From Photobacterium sp. GJ3 (GTDB lineage Bacteria > Pseudomonadota > Gammaproteobacteria > Enterobacterales > Vibrionaceae), in the NCBI RefSeq assembly GCF_018199995.1, contig NZ_CP073579.1, forward strand, positions 1,488,001-1,552,000: DNA of 64,000 nucleotides. The letters are read 5' to 3'. Of this stretch, positions 53,069 to 62,500 are shown one piece after another. Below the pieces are notes generated by a model, which was given only the letters and a program-made list of their open reading frames with translations, was not told the DNA's origin and did not search any database. Position 1 is the stretch's first letter. Each line of letters begins with the position of its first letter. The translations under genes and the position numbers were made by a program.

Positions 53069-54046
53069 TTACTTCAGGTAATCGGCTAAATACGACAGAA
53101 TATGTTCCGCCTGTTGTTCAGATAACTGACTGAGTTTCAGTTGCAGTTTATCGCCATCACGCACATAAGACGCCTGACCTTTGATCAGCTCGACAGCCTG
53201 TGGTTTTGATTCAACAGCAGTTGACGGGCGGACTTTTTCGCTCAGCGCTTCAATATGATGAGTCACTTCGCGGGTGATTCGGGTGATCCCTTGCGCATCA
53301 ACCCGCTGCCAGACAGGCTGTTCTTGTTTCGACAATGCATCCACAAACGCTTGCTGCTGTTTTTCATCTAACGAGAAATACATTTTATGCAGCTTCACAA
53401 TCGTTGGACGTCCCAGCTCTCCCACGCTCGGATATGCCATCAGCAATTCCATCGGCAGGCTGGCAGCTTTCAGCGCACCACTCACCAATGCTTCACTGCA
53501 CTGACAATAGCGTGCGAGTGCTTTTTGATCCGAGACCTTGCCCGTAGCCAGCAACGCCTGCATCTCTTTACCGCGTTCAAACAGCGACAAAGGCTTGTGT
53601 GCGTTCGCCACATCGGACAGGAACTTCGCGTGATCGCTCTGGATGCCGCTGGCCACATAAATCAGAAAGTCCTGATTCGCCAGAATACACGCCATCCGGC
53701 GACGGCTACCATCCAGGACTTCAATCCGACCATCTTCCAACCAACGGCCAACCGCGGGGTATTGCTGTCCGCGGTCTTTCAGCGTGGTCAGAATATCGGC
53801 CAGCGCATGCTCATTCAGGAACGCCTGTTCACGGGCATTTTGGGCAAAGACCTGCGTTTTCCCTTCAATGTCATCCGCATTCACTTTCACCAATTCAAAA
53901 GCAACCGTCTTTTCGCCGGCCACGGCCAGCTCAATCACTGCCGCTTTATCCTGCGCTGCACTTTGCGCTTCTGCGACGGTGGTTGCACGGCGCTTATCTG
54001 CCTTGCCAAACAGACGGGCATTCAGATCATTTGTTTTTATCGCCAC
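53069..54046 (-). CDS. parB2: chromosome II partition protein ParB2
   Basis: The 325-residue protein is a ParB/Spo0J-type centromere-binding protein. The N-terminal clamp region includes GRWLEDGRIEVLDGSRRRMAC (box II-type GSRRR), the helix-turn-helix follows (ALARYCQCSEALVSGALKAA near 185-205) and the C-terminal portion dimerises. It starts 3 nt after the parA2 stop, so the two are one operon ending at the terminator at 53012-53037. It should bind the five parS2 sites in this window and spread on DNA with CTP. Confidence 0.95.
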   Translation of the reverse strand: MAIKTNDLNARLFGKADKRRATTVAEAQSAAQDKAAVIELAVAGEKTVAFELVKVNADDIEGKTQVFAQNAREQAFLNEHALADILTTLKDRGQQYPAVGRWLEDGRIEVLDGSRRRMACILANQDFLIYVASGIQSDHAKFLSDVANAHKPLSLFERGKEMQALLATGKVSDQKALARYCQCSEALVSGALKAASLPMELLMAYPSVGELGRPTIVKLHKMYFSLDEKQQQAFVDALSKQEQPVWQRVDAQGITRITREVTHHIEALSEKVRPSTAVESKPQAVELIKGQASYVRDGDKLQLKLSQLSEQQAEHILSYLADYLK

Positions 54047-54049
54047 CTG

Positions 54050-55267
54050 TTATTTCTCCTGGTTCAAATTCGCCCAGTGACTGTGCATGACACGTTCCAG
54101 CTCGAGGCCAACCCGCTGAATTGCGTCCTGGGCAGTCGATAAAGTTTTCTTGCCCCCTTCAAAATCTGACGTCGTCAGATCGAAAACGGTACTGTAAGTA
54201 TCCGCACAAGTTTCGAAAGCACGGCTGCGAGGCACAGTCGCCATCATCACCTGTTCTTGCAGCAGGTAGTTCATTTCAGTCAGAACCGAAACCTGCTTCT
54301 TGTTATCATCTTCGAACATGGTCGGAATCAAACGGATAAACTCCAGTCCATGCCAGTCTTCCGGGAACATCTCATAAACGGTTGGTAAATGCTGGAAGAA
54401 ATTAACCGTCGATGCCCAGTCCAGACGCTTCGCAGCACAAGGGATCAGCAACGCATTCGAGGCATACATCGCATTCCAGACCAGCGGGTCAATGTGCGGA
54501 CCGGTATCAATCATGATGATATCGAATTCATCTTCAATCTGGTCAATCACCCGCTCTTTCAGCAAACGAACAATATCAAGATTCTGATTCACCGCTAGAT
54601 CCTGCCATGCATCTGCGTTGAACATGGCATCTTCCGGGAAAGCCGCAATGGTTTTCAGGTTTGGATATTGCGTTGGCATGACGACATTATTCATCATGAA
54701 TTCTTTATCTGTGGCCTGCTCTTCCGGAATGTTGCCCAGCATGACATCCACGGCAGAGTAGATGTTCTGCTGATCACCAATGCTGATTTGCGGGTTCAGG
54801 AACAAACGCAGCGAGCCCTGAGGATCCAGGTCAATCAGGCAGATACGGTAGCGCTTGTCGAGATCCAAAGCCAGACAAGCAGCCAGATGAACGGCGGTCA
54901 TCGATTTTCCCGTCCCGCCTTTCTGGTTCTGAACATTCACAACCCATGGCTTGCGCTTGCCACTCTGACGCTCGTGAAATGCCGACCGCTCTGCCGCGTC
55001 CATCAGCATATGTGCTTCATTCAGCGTAATCGAGTAATGATTGGCGTTGTTCTTTGTAAACTGATGCCCCTCGGATTCCATACGGGCAATCGCTTCATCC
55101 AGTTTACGACGGGTCAATCCGGAACGCGTTTCCATCAAGGCTTTCGACATTGAAGGGAAGTGATCGTCTCTTCTCTCTTCCAGTACAATTTCAATCCGGT
55201 CCGCCTGGACCTGTTTCGTCTGCTCTGCAATTTTGAGCAGGTTTTCAATTGTCTCTAACCGATTCAT
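54050..55267 (-). CDS. parA2: chromosome II partition ATPase ParA2
   Basis: The 405-residue protein is a type Ia ParA with an extra N-terminal helical DNA-binding region (about 1-105) and a deviant Walker A motif KGGTGKS at 116-122. ICLIDLDPQGSL (Walker A' partner) and FDIIMIDTGPHIDP (Walker B) follow. ParA2 forms filaments or gradients on the nucleoid that position the chromosome II origin. The long N-terminal domain usually also represses the par promoter. It is transcribed away from oriCII with parB2 next. Confidence 0.96.
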   Translation of the reverse strand: MNRLETIENLLKIAEQTKQVQADRIEIVLEERRDDHFPSMSKALMETRSGLTRRKLDEAIARMESEGHQFTKNNANHYSITLNEAHMLMDAAERSAFHERQSGKRKPWVVNVQNQKGGTGKSMTAVHLAACLALDLDKRYRICLIDLDPQGSLRLFLNPQISIGDQQNIYSAVDVMLGNIPEEQATDKEFMMNNVVMPTQYPNLKTIAAFPEDAMFNADAWQDLAVNQNLDIVRLLKERVIDQIEDEFDIIMIDTGPHIDPLVWNAMYASNALLIPCAAKRLDWASTVNFFQHLPTVYEMFPEDWHGLEFIRLIPTMFEDDNKKQVSVLTEMNYLLQEQVMMATVPRSRAFETCADTYSTVFDLTTSDFEGGKKTLSTAQDAIQRVGLELERVMHSHWANLNQEK

Positions 55268-55489
55268 GTTGTTCTGTCACCCTAAGCGTGTGTTTGACAA
55301 AATTGTACAACATAAATGTTTTAAAACAACAAAAAGCTGAACGTATAACGTGACAAAGTCCTCAAGTAAAAATTATGTCAATTCTTATTAAAGCCGTTCA
55401 GGCGAACAAAAACATCACATTTTCACCGTCTCTCAGGGCGTATCTTACTCTTGGGATTACCTCAGATTTAAAATGTCACAGTGTCACAA

Positions 55490-55504
55490 ATTTACAATGT
55501 AAAA
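55490..55504. promoter_or_regulatory. parS2 site 5
   Basis: ATTTACAATGTAAAA matches the parS2 consensus nTTTACAnTGTAAAn. It lies 223 nt upstream of parA2, at the edge of the origin. Confidence 0.85.
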
Positions 55505-55689
55505 CTAGCGTACCCTGAAATCATACGGGAAGCCTGATCATCTGTGGCTAAAATACGAGCCTTGTCATTTCAACTTGAAAAAGGCTTTCCATCCGTGAGC
55601 GCAACGGGTGAATGTCATGAACAATATGCTGGCGGTCAAAAAACAAACCTACGGGAAGGGCAGGAAGTCTAACTCAACACTCAGTCCCC

Positions 55690-56137
55690 TTGATCATCTT
55701 TCTGAGCGTACAGACGATTTACGAAACGATGATCAAGGTCATTTCTGTTATATTCCTCAACAGAATTCCAGACACTTTGCACACTCAAAGATCGGATCAA
55801 TGATCAAGTAGCGATCGACAAAGTCTGGATCCTTTGACTCATCCCGGAAGCATTAAGATACACCGCGAAATTACGGTAGATGCCCGATATACTTGAAACC
55901 AAGCCTTGAAGGCTCCGCACAACGGGACAATGAAGACACTGATTCGTTCATTCGGTGCAGGTTGAAATGACATTCTGATTCACTTGATCATTTTTCCATT
56001 ACCGGACACATGTAAAAGCGGCCTGGCTTTACGGTCATTGTCATTTTGAAAACGGTGAAAATATCATCATCCTACTCAAGCTGAATCACTGCGTCGCTGA
56101 AATCCAGTCAAAAACGCATCCACTTGATCATCGTTCT
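55690..56137. repeat. regulatory-half iterons of oriCII
   Basis: Iteron-like 14-mers occur at 55690-55703 (+, TTGATCATCTTTCT), 55723-55736 (-), 55794-55807 (-), 55984-55997 (+) and 56124-56137 (+). Unlike the main array they are spread out and in both orientations, as in the negative-control region of V. cholerae oriCII. Confidence 0.8.
56020..56063. promoter_or_regulatory. 39-mer-like element in oriCII
   Basis: TTTACGG at 56028-56034 followed by TCATTGTCATTTTG matches the remote-cluster element at 40045. Further TTACGG-type sequences lie at 55869-55876 and 56555-56561, the last in the rctB promoter. By position these would be the inhibitory 39-mers and the promoter 29-mer. Confidence 0.5.
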
Positions 56138-56222
56138 GAGCTTCACACCCAAACAATTGGCCTGAAATCAGTCGATTTTTCATATTCACAATCTCATCAC
56201 AGCAGAATCAGATGTATAACCC

Positions 56223-56231
56223 TGTGGATAA
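56223..56231 (-). promoter_or_regulatory. DnaA box of oriCII
   Basis: TGTGGATAA is the perfect complement of the consensus DnaA box TTATCCACA. It lies 15 bp before the first iteron of the regular array, the position expected for the single essential DnaA box of oriCII. Confidence 0.9.
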
Positions 56232-56245
56232 GCTGTAAAAACACG

Positions 56246-56374
56246 TTGATCATCTTTCAGACGCATGAATGATCATGCTTTCAACGTTACAATGATCATT
56301 ATTCCGGGCAAATGATGATCATCGTTACAAGGATCGAATGATCAACGTTCCGACATGGCATTGATCATCTTTCC
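56246..56374 (+). repeat. six RctB iterons with exact 23-bp spacing
   Basis: The 14-mers start at 56246, 56269, 56292, 56315, 56338 and 56361, a perfect 23-bp period of about two helical turns, so all sites face the same side of the DNA. All contain TGATCA; the last one is TTGATCATCTTTCC. This corresponds to the six 12-mers of the V. cholerae minimal origin. Dam methylation of the GATC core controls RctB binding there. Confidence 0.95.
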
Positions 56375-56389
56375 GGATCCGACATTTTT

Positions 56390-56520
56390 TTACTGTCTTA
56401 AAATCATCAACTTACGCGTTTTTTTCGCTTCAGATCATAAGATCACATTATCAATTAGATCTTTAAAATCAAAAAGATCATGATTAAGAGCCAATCATAA
56501 AAAAAGCTTTCTTTCTTGGA
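56390..56520. other. AT-rich unwinding region with ATCA repeats
   Basis: This A+T-rich segment contains at least seven ATCA tetramers on the plus strand (for example near 56403, 56434, 56450, 56469, 56478 and 56496). In V. cholerae, RctB binds single-stranded ATCA repeats in the unwound origin, so this is the likely opening site. Extent is approximate. Confidence 0.7.
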
Positions 56521-56540
56521 ATATTTTTATTATTCTTTCC

Positions 56541-56554
56541 GGAAAGATGATGAA
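56541..56554 (-). promoter_or_regulatory. iteron-like site in the rctB promoter
   Basis: GGAAAGATGATGAA differs by one base from the inverted iteron GGAAAGATGATCAA; the change destroys the GATC site. It ends 17 nt before the rctB start, a good place for Dam-independent autorepression. Confidence 0.5.
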
Positions 56555-56571
56555 TTTACGGCTAGTGGCAA

Positions 56572-58575
56572 ATGAACCCCCAAGTAACTCGTGATGAGAA
56601 GTATGACGAAAAGATCCTGATCTCTGCACCGCGATCCCACAAGGATGGGCACTTATTTGCCATTCCTTCGGCACTGATCGACTGGATGCCACAATATCAG
56701 CATTTTAAAGGTGTCACCCGTAGCATTATCGAGTTACTGAATCTGATCTCACTTCGCGGACTTTCCAGCCAGGATGGTATGGTCTCTACCACTGAACTGG
56801 TGGAAGCCACTGAAGGTCAACTGACCCGTGCAGCCATTCAGCAACGTTTACGCGCTGCCGTAAGTATCGGTCTTTTTATTCAGCAACCGGTCCGGTTTGA
56901 AGAAGGACTGGCTGGAAAGACCATGCTGCATCATTTTATCAATCCAGCCTTGCTGATTTCTCAGTTGGGCACATCCAGCCTGCATTCGGATCAGAGCAAA
57001 GAGAAAGAAAAACAGAAACGCTCAAAAGCCTTGGCACAGAATGTCGTGAATAAACGTCTGCTGACCGAGCATGGGCTAGGCACGCCGCCGATGATGCCGG
57101 ATGAAGCCGATCAAATTGTTGTCTCACCCACCAGCTGGGCCGGGATTATTGATCAGGCATTAGCGCCGCCCCGGACCAAGAAAAATTACCAGAAATCCAT
57201 GGTCGCAATTTCAGGGACACGGGCCATCATCGAAACCCGTTCTTCCAAGTCGATCATGACCGTTGACGACATGATGACCCTGTTTGCGTTGTTTACACTG
57301 ACGGTCCAGTATCATGATCATCATTTGCCGGAGTATGAGCTTCAGTCACGGCATATGAGCAACAAAACGCCGATTTATATTACAGATATTCTGGCACTGC
57401 GCGGAAAGAAAGACAGCGGGCCAGCCCGTGATTCGATCCGTGAAAGTATTGATCGGATTGAATTTACCGATTTCCAGCTGCATGAACTGACGGGACGCTG
57501 GCTGAGCGAGAATATGCCGGAAGGATTCAAAAGTGATCGTTTCCGCTTCCTGGCCAGAACGATTACCGCGTCTGAAGAAGCACCTCAGGAAGGGGAAGAC
57601 GGCGAAATCCGGATCAAACCGAATCTGTACATTCTGGTCTGGGAACCTTCTTTTTTTGAAGAATTGCTTACCCGGGATTATTTCTTCTTGTTTCCACCGG
57701 AGATCCTGCGTCAGCATACGTTGATCTTCCAGTTGTATACCTTTTTCAGAAGCCGTATGACGCGTCGGGGACATGACAGCATGCTGCTCAGTGAACTGAA
57801 CCAGAAACTGGCCAGAAACATCGAATGGCGGCGTTTTTCGACGGATTTGATCCGCGAGCTGAAAAAACTGGCAGAAGGCAAGGTCACCGAGTCTCTGTTT
57901 GCGGTTAATTTGTGGGGGTATCACCTGACGATCAGTCCGGCGGAAGGCAAGGCGTCCCGATATCCGGATTACACCATTGAAATCAAATGTGATGCGGAAG
58001 AAGTGATCCGTTTCTCTCGTGCCAAGATGCACAATGAAGGGAAACGTTCGCTGGCGCCCACCATGCCGAATCCGCTTCGCAATGAAATTCTGCCGCGTCA
58101 GGAACTGGAACAGCTGTCAGAGATCATTGATGGCGAATTTGAACCGATTCAGCGCAAAGAAGGGCGTCCGAAAGGTCGGTTGGGGCGTCGCGTGAAGCTT
58201 AGAAAGCATCTGGTTGAGATTAACGCCGACGAGCTGACCATCGTCCTGTCGAAATATACCTCTCAGGAGGCGCTGCAACGCAGTATCACGGCACTTTCTG
58301 CCATGTCCGGTCATGCGGTCAGCGTGATCACAGAAGAGTGTCAGGGTTATCTGGATAAGCTGGACTGGCTTCGGGTGGGCAGTGACGTCGTCCCTTATGA
58401 AACGCTCAGTAAAACCGTGGAGCTGTTTAACAGCCAGCATGATGAACGGCATTTGTCGATTGAGCGGCTGATTTCCGGCCTCGCAGTTCGGCGGAAGGTG
58501 TGCAAGTTAGTCCATGAAGGCCATATGAATGAGCAGGTGCTGGCGGCGTTGGATGATATTGCGAACGGAACTTAG
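56572..58575 (+). CDS. rctB: chromosome II replication initiator RctB
   Basis: The 667-residue protein is the vibrio-specific initiator of chromosome 2; V. cholerae RctB has 658 residues. The N-terminal segment (LISAPRSHKDGHLFAIPSAL), the winged-helix part around residues 50-120 and the central domain (GFKSDRFRFLARTITASEEA onward) are recognisable. RctB binds the iterons, melts the origin and is itself autoregulated. The ATG is the first in frame after an AT-rich leader. The frame is intact, so chromosome II replication is encoded entirely in this window apart from DnaA and general factors. Confidence 0.97.
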   Translation: MNPQVTRDEKYDEKILISAPRSHKDGHLFAIPSALIDWMPQYQHFKGVTRSIIELLNLISLRGLSSQDGMVSTTELVEATEGQLTRAAIQQRLRAAVSIGLFIQQPVRFEEGLAGKTMLHHFINPALLISQLGTSSLHSDQSKEKEKQKRSKALAQNVVNKRLLTEHGLGTPPMMPDEADQIVVSPTSWAGIIDQALAPPRTKKNYQKSMVAISGTRAIIETRSSKSIMTVDDMMTLFALFTLTVQYHDHHLPEYELQSRHMSNKTPIYITDILALRGKKDSGPARDSIRESIDRIEFTDFQLHELTGRWLSENMPEGFKSDRFRFLARTITASEEAPQEGEDGEIRIKPNLYILVWEPSFFEELLTRDYFFLFPPEILRQHTLIFQLYTFFRSRMTRRGHDSMLLSELNQKLARNIEWRRFSTDLIRELKKLAEGKVTESLFAVNLWGYHLTISPAEGKASRYPDYTIEIKCDAEEVIRFSRAKMHNEGKRSLAPTMPNPLRNEILPRQELEQLSEIIDGEFEPIQRKEGRPKGRLGRRVKLRKHLVEINADELTIVLSKYTSQEALQRSITALSAMSGHAVSVITEECQGYLDKLDWLRVGSDVVPYETLSKTVELFNSQHDERHLSIERLISGLAVRRKVCKLVHEGHMNEQVLAALDDIANGT

Positions 58576-58639
58576 GAAGCAAAATCAAAGTTTTCCGTTC
58601 TGTCAGGGGGTTTTGACAATTCGATGACATAAGGCACGG

Positions 58640-58795
58640 AAAAATAGCCAAAATAAACCTTGATATAACCTTTGTCCCTTTCGATGAGAAAGGTAACCCC
58701 TGGCATGGATGGCGGGCCGGTTATCTTGTGAGTCTCTCGAAAATGCAATATGTGAGTTTATTGCGAGCCTGTCCCGGCTCGCATTTTTTTTGCCT
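58640..58795 (+). ncRNA. possible small RNA or long 3' untranslated region after rctB
   Basis: After the rctB stop there are about 185 nt without a gene before a strong terminator. The segment has a hairpin-forming core (CCTTT...AAAGG near 58669-58692) and a further GC-rich dyad around 58700-58725. It may be an sRNA made from the rctB message or from its own promoter. Evidence is only the delayed terminator and structure. Confidence 0.3.
58763..58791 (+). terminator. terminator downstream of rctB
   Basis: GCGAGCC / GGCTCGC with a 6-nt loop followed by a run of eight T-rich bases is a strong rho-independent terminator. Confidence 0.9.
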
Positions 58796-58859
58796 TTTTT
58801 TGTGTTATGCAATGTTGCGCATAATAATTGCGTTGCTCAGGGCTGAGATCTGACCAGCC

Positions 58860-59549
58860 TCAGAAATCCCCCCAGATATTGTGGTTCTGATAGTTCGCAT
58901 GGCCGTTATGATTCGGATAAAGGTCATTGACCAGATTGAAGTTGTAGTTGCTGAAACTGATCACAGCATATTGCTCATCATCACCCCAGCTGTCGCTGAC
59001 GAAGTATAGCGATGTGTAGTTGACCAGCGTCTCTTTTGCCTGACTTGTGACGTCATCCGGCTGATTTTGCCAGTCTTCTGACAGCGTCTTCAGGTGTTTC
59101 AGCTCAGTCAGTGTCTTTTTCGGATAACCAAACGCAGTGTAAAGGGCAGGGGAGCAGTCCGGATTCATCATGCTCATCAGCTCATTGATATCCGGGGCAC
59201 GCCAGGCATGTTGTTTCTCTCCCAAGCGCTCATTTTCCTGGCCGATCAGGATGGCCTGATTCGCCATAGCACCCGTCGGACTGCCACTGTCGCGCACAAT
59301 GGTTGCATCGCCGATGCAGCTCTGCTGATCCGCGCTGAGCGCTTGTCCCACAGGGCAAAATTGCCACTGCAGGCCGGTTTGACGGTCGTGGATCACTTTC
59401 AGATCTCCGCTGGCTGTGGGGAGGATCTGGGTTTCAAAGCGTTCCTGATCTTCCTCATAGCCCTGAGTACAGACCCGCTGCAGGTTATCGCTCGCCTGGG
59501 CGGTCCACACGGCTGGCAGGCTGAGCATTATGAGGGCTGCTTTTTTCAT
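58860..59549 (-). CDS. secreted DUF1566-type protein
   Basis: From the ATG at 59549 the protein has 229 residues with a Sec signal peptide (residues 1-19, ending TAQA). The body shows the DUF1566 pattern: a first part with KVIHDRQTGLQWQFCPVGQ, then HAWRAPDINELMSMMNPDC and a late VSDSWGDDEQYAVISF. Such modules occur in surface lipoproteins and adhesion-related proteins. An ATG at 59567 overlaps the upstream stop by 4 nt, but the ATG at 59549 has AAGGA upstream. It follows a large DUF1566 lipoprotein gene in one operon. The function is unknown. Confidence 0.75.
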   Translation of the reverse strand: MKKAALIMLSLPAVWTAQASDNLQRVCTQGYEEDQERFETQILPTASGDLKVIHDRQTGLQWQFCPVGQALSADQQSCIGDATIVRDSGSPTGAMANQAILIGQENERLGEKQHAWRAPDINELMSMMNPDCSPALYTAFGYPKKTLTELKHLKTLSEDWQNQPDDVTSQAKETLVNYTSLYFVSDSWGDDEQYAVISFSNYNFNLVNDLYPNHNGHANYQNHNIWGDF

Positions 59550-59563
59550 GGTTCTGTCCTTTT

Positions 59564-62500
59564 TCATGGTGCCTGAAATCCGTCACTGACCAGCATGATC
59601 AGATGCGGTTCCTGATTCGCCGTCATGTTGTTACTTCTCTGGGCAAGCATTCTGACGGTCCGGGTCATTGATTTTTCTGCCAGCGGGTGATGATCCGCCG
59701 TCCAGAAACTCCGGTAAATGGATTCGTAGTGGGTTTTCCCTTGATCATCTTTCCAGTTAAAGTAAGTGGTTTTGAGACCATTGTTATTTGGGAAGTAGTT
59801 GGTATCCAGCGCAATAGCCTGATCACCCTGCAGGTTCATCAAGCCATACAGCTCTGCCTGTGTGGGGAGTCGCCAGTTATCCAGTCCGCACAATTTGCTG
59901 GCATTGACCCAGGCCTGCTGATTGGCAGCCGTACACTGTGAACGTTCAGAAACCAGCTTCCCTGAATCCGGGTTAAAGCAGGTGCCGTTGAAAGGTACCG
60001 CATGCGCTGCACCATCCATGGCAAAGTAATATAAGTCATCTTGCAGGGTCGGGTTTTCCAGATCCGTGGCGGATTTGGTTTCCCAGATTAAACCTGTGTT
60101 GGCATCTGCCACGCAGCTGAACTTCAACTGCTTCCACGCCAGATCCTGTCGGGGCAGGCGCTCTCCCTGAGCATCCAGTTTGAGGTATCGGGCACCCAGT
60201 TCCCCATCCCGGTTGCTGTTGAAGGCTAACCCGCTGACTGGATCACACTGGTTTTGCGTGTCCCGGCCGCGGGTACTGTCATCTCCCAGAATACCTTTGG
60301 TGATCCGAGTGTCATTGAGTACGGTTTTACCCGGCGTGTAATGGATCACTGCACTCAGGCTTCCACTTGGCGTTCCAATGCGGATCTGGTAAGTCTGCCA
60401 TTTCTCCAGTCCGCGAATCGTTGCACGGGTTTGTGTGGTCTGTGCTTTGTGGCTGGCGGTATCAACCGTGCTGAAATTGGTGATATCCCATGCCAGTGTG
60501 TATTCGCTGACATAATCCTGCGCAGGCCAATCCAGCGTCAGCCAATGTTTGCCGGTTTGCGGATCCACGCCCTGACCCACCAGCGCAATCCCGGTGACCT
60601 GATCGTAACTCACCTGACCGCTGCTCTGGCAGATGGGGGCCAGATGGCTGTTGGGATAAACCTGAACCCAGCGTCCTGGTGGTGGCTGATTGTGGAAATA
60701 GGCCGCATCCGGCACCGAGTCTCCGAGCAAGCCCGTGGCTGCTTTGATGATGTGAGAAACATTCCGATCCGGGTATTGAATCAACAGATCAGCCAGCCCT
60801 GAGTTATCCCCAATCTGAGACTGCAGAATATTCAGTGCCGGGATCAGGTTATTGTTCGACACAATGCTGTACTCGGCCTGCATGTTGATGTTCACCAGCT
60901 TGAGCAAATCCTGATAAAAACCCGCATTTTCAATCAGATCAATCGTTTCTCCGAAGAGTGACTGCCTGGCTTGCATGGCGGTGAAAGCTGCCAGCAGCTC
61001 GGTCTGCTGGCGGGGGAATCCGGCCATCAGCTCATCAATTGCTGCGATACTCAATGGTTTCCAATCGATAAAGGCACCATAGCTGGCCAGCGTGACTTTT
61101 TTCAGCAGCACTTCCTGAGCCGTGGAGATGTATCCGACATCCGTCCGGCTGTATTCATGGTGATCCAGAATGCCGTCTTTGTTGCTATCGCGAGCCAGCA
61201 GTTCACAGAAGGGTCCGAGCACAGAGCGGAGCTCGACATTGGAAGTCTGATCGACGATTTGAAGCGTGAGCAAATCCTGAACATTGTCGTCTGTGGTGAT
61301 GCCCTCCCAGGATTCACCGACATGGCCGGGTGCACACTGAGTGATAGCCCCGGCAGTATCGTTGAGCCGGAGTGTGGCTCTGTATGTTTGCCGGCCACTG
61401 ACATCGAGCCGCTTGCTGTGTCGTCCTTCGCTGTCTTCCAGCGTCAGCGGGATCACACGGTGCGGTCGTTCGGGCTTGTAGTAGTACTCGCCCCGGGTAT
61501 CGTCATTGGGTTTCGCTCCAATGAGTACGCTGATCCCTGCATGTTGCAGCTCGGCCGGGAAGTGGCCGCTCAGGGTCAGTGCGTATTCCGGATAAAAAGA
61601 TTCCTGCCAGCGATATTCTCCGCTCAGAGTATTCAGTTTTGTTCCTTTCTCCAGGGCTGCATTGAGCTGGGATTCGACGGTTTCTCCCAGTGAGATGTTT
61701 CGTTTGTCAGCCAGCTTCAGGTAGAGCTCGGTGACCGTCATCGATGGGGAAGTGACTTTATCGCGGACCAGTTGTGTGACGAGCTGTGACTGAGTCAGCC
61801 CCAGTAATGGCAGTGCCGCAGAGGCGCTGTCCGCTGGTTTTGCCTGTGTTTCAGCCAGAAGCTGAGAGAGATCGCGCACCAGCGCCTGATTCAGGGTGAC
61901 ATCCGATGCCATCTGAATTTTGGCGGCTGTTTTTTCAGACGCTGTGAGTGCCGTTTTTCCCGTCAACTGCCGGGCGACGGCATCAAATGCCAGGGGAGCC
62001 GGAGACAGTGCGAGCGGCAGCAACTCCAGATCGTCAATCAGCTGATTGCGATCGCCGTCCAGCAGCAAGATCTGGTCGATTGTCGGCAGCGACTGACTGA
62101 ATACCTGCTGGCGGTCATCCTTGTCCGTCGCGGTCAGGGTCAGTGGATTCTGCCGCTGCCATTGTCTTAACGTCAGGTCGAACTGATATGCACCGTTCTC
62201 GGTTGTTTTGGCATAAAGTACAGATTTTCCATCACTGATCTGAACTTGATACTGCTGCCCGCGGTCGCCAAGGACGACACCAGACAGGGTCATCGCAGTG
62301 ATTGGATCCGGCTCAGGATTTGGCGCCGGATCAGGGGTGGGATCCGGCGTTGGATCCGGGGTGGGTGGTGTCACCGGGTCGGGCGTCGGATCCGGCGTCT
62401 GGCCGGTGTTGGGGTGCGACGGCGTGCCGTTGCCCGGATCGGGCTGATGGGTCGAAGGGGTGCCTGAATTGGTGTCATTATTCCCTCGGACGGGTTCCAC

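Larger units (their letters stand above)
55268..56571. other. replication origin of chromosome II (oriCII)
   Basis: This 1.3-kb stretch between divergently transcribed parA2 and rctB is the chromosome II origin. On the parA2 side lie a parS2 site, scattered and inverted iterons and elements of the TTTACGG type (a regulatory, inc-like half). On the rctB side lie a perfect DnaA box, six iterons with exact 23-bp period, an AT-rich unwinding region and the rctB promoter (the minimal-origin half). A 67-codon plus-strand ORF (55608-55811) overlaps inverted iterons and occupies the place of rctA in V. cholerae, where the RNA/DNA rather than a protein matters. Confidence 0.95.

Noticed and set aside
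55608..55811. A 67-codon ORF in the origin, at the rctA position
   Set aside because: Its translation is basic and low in complexity and it overlaps several RctB sites. In V. cholerae the rctA region works as DNA, so I do not claim a protein.
57316..57336. TGATCATCATTTGCC inside rctB as an extra iteron
   Set aside because: Only the TGATCATC core matches and the downstream TTTCC part does not, so it is more likely codon sequence.
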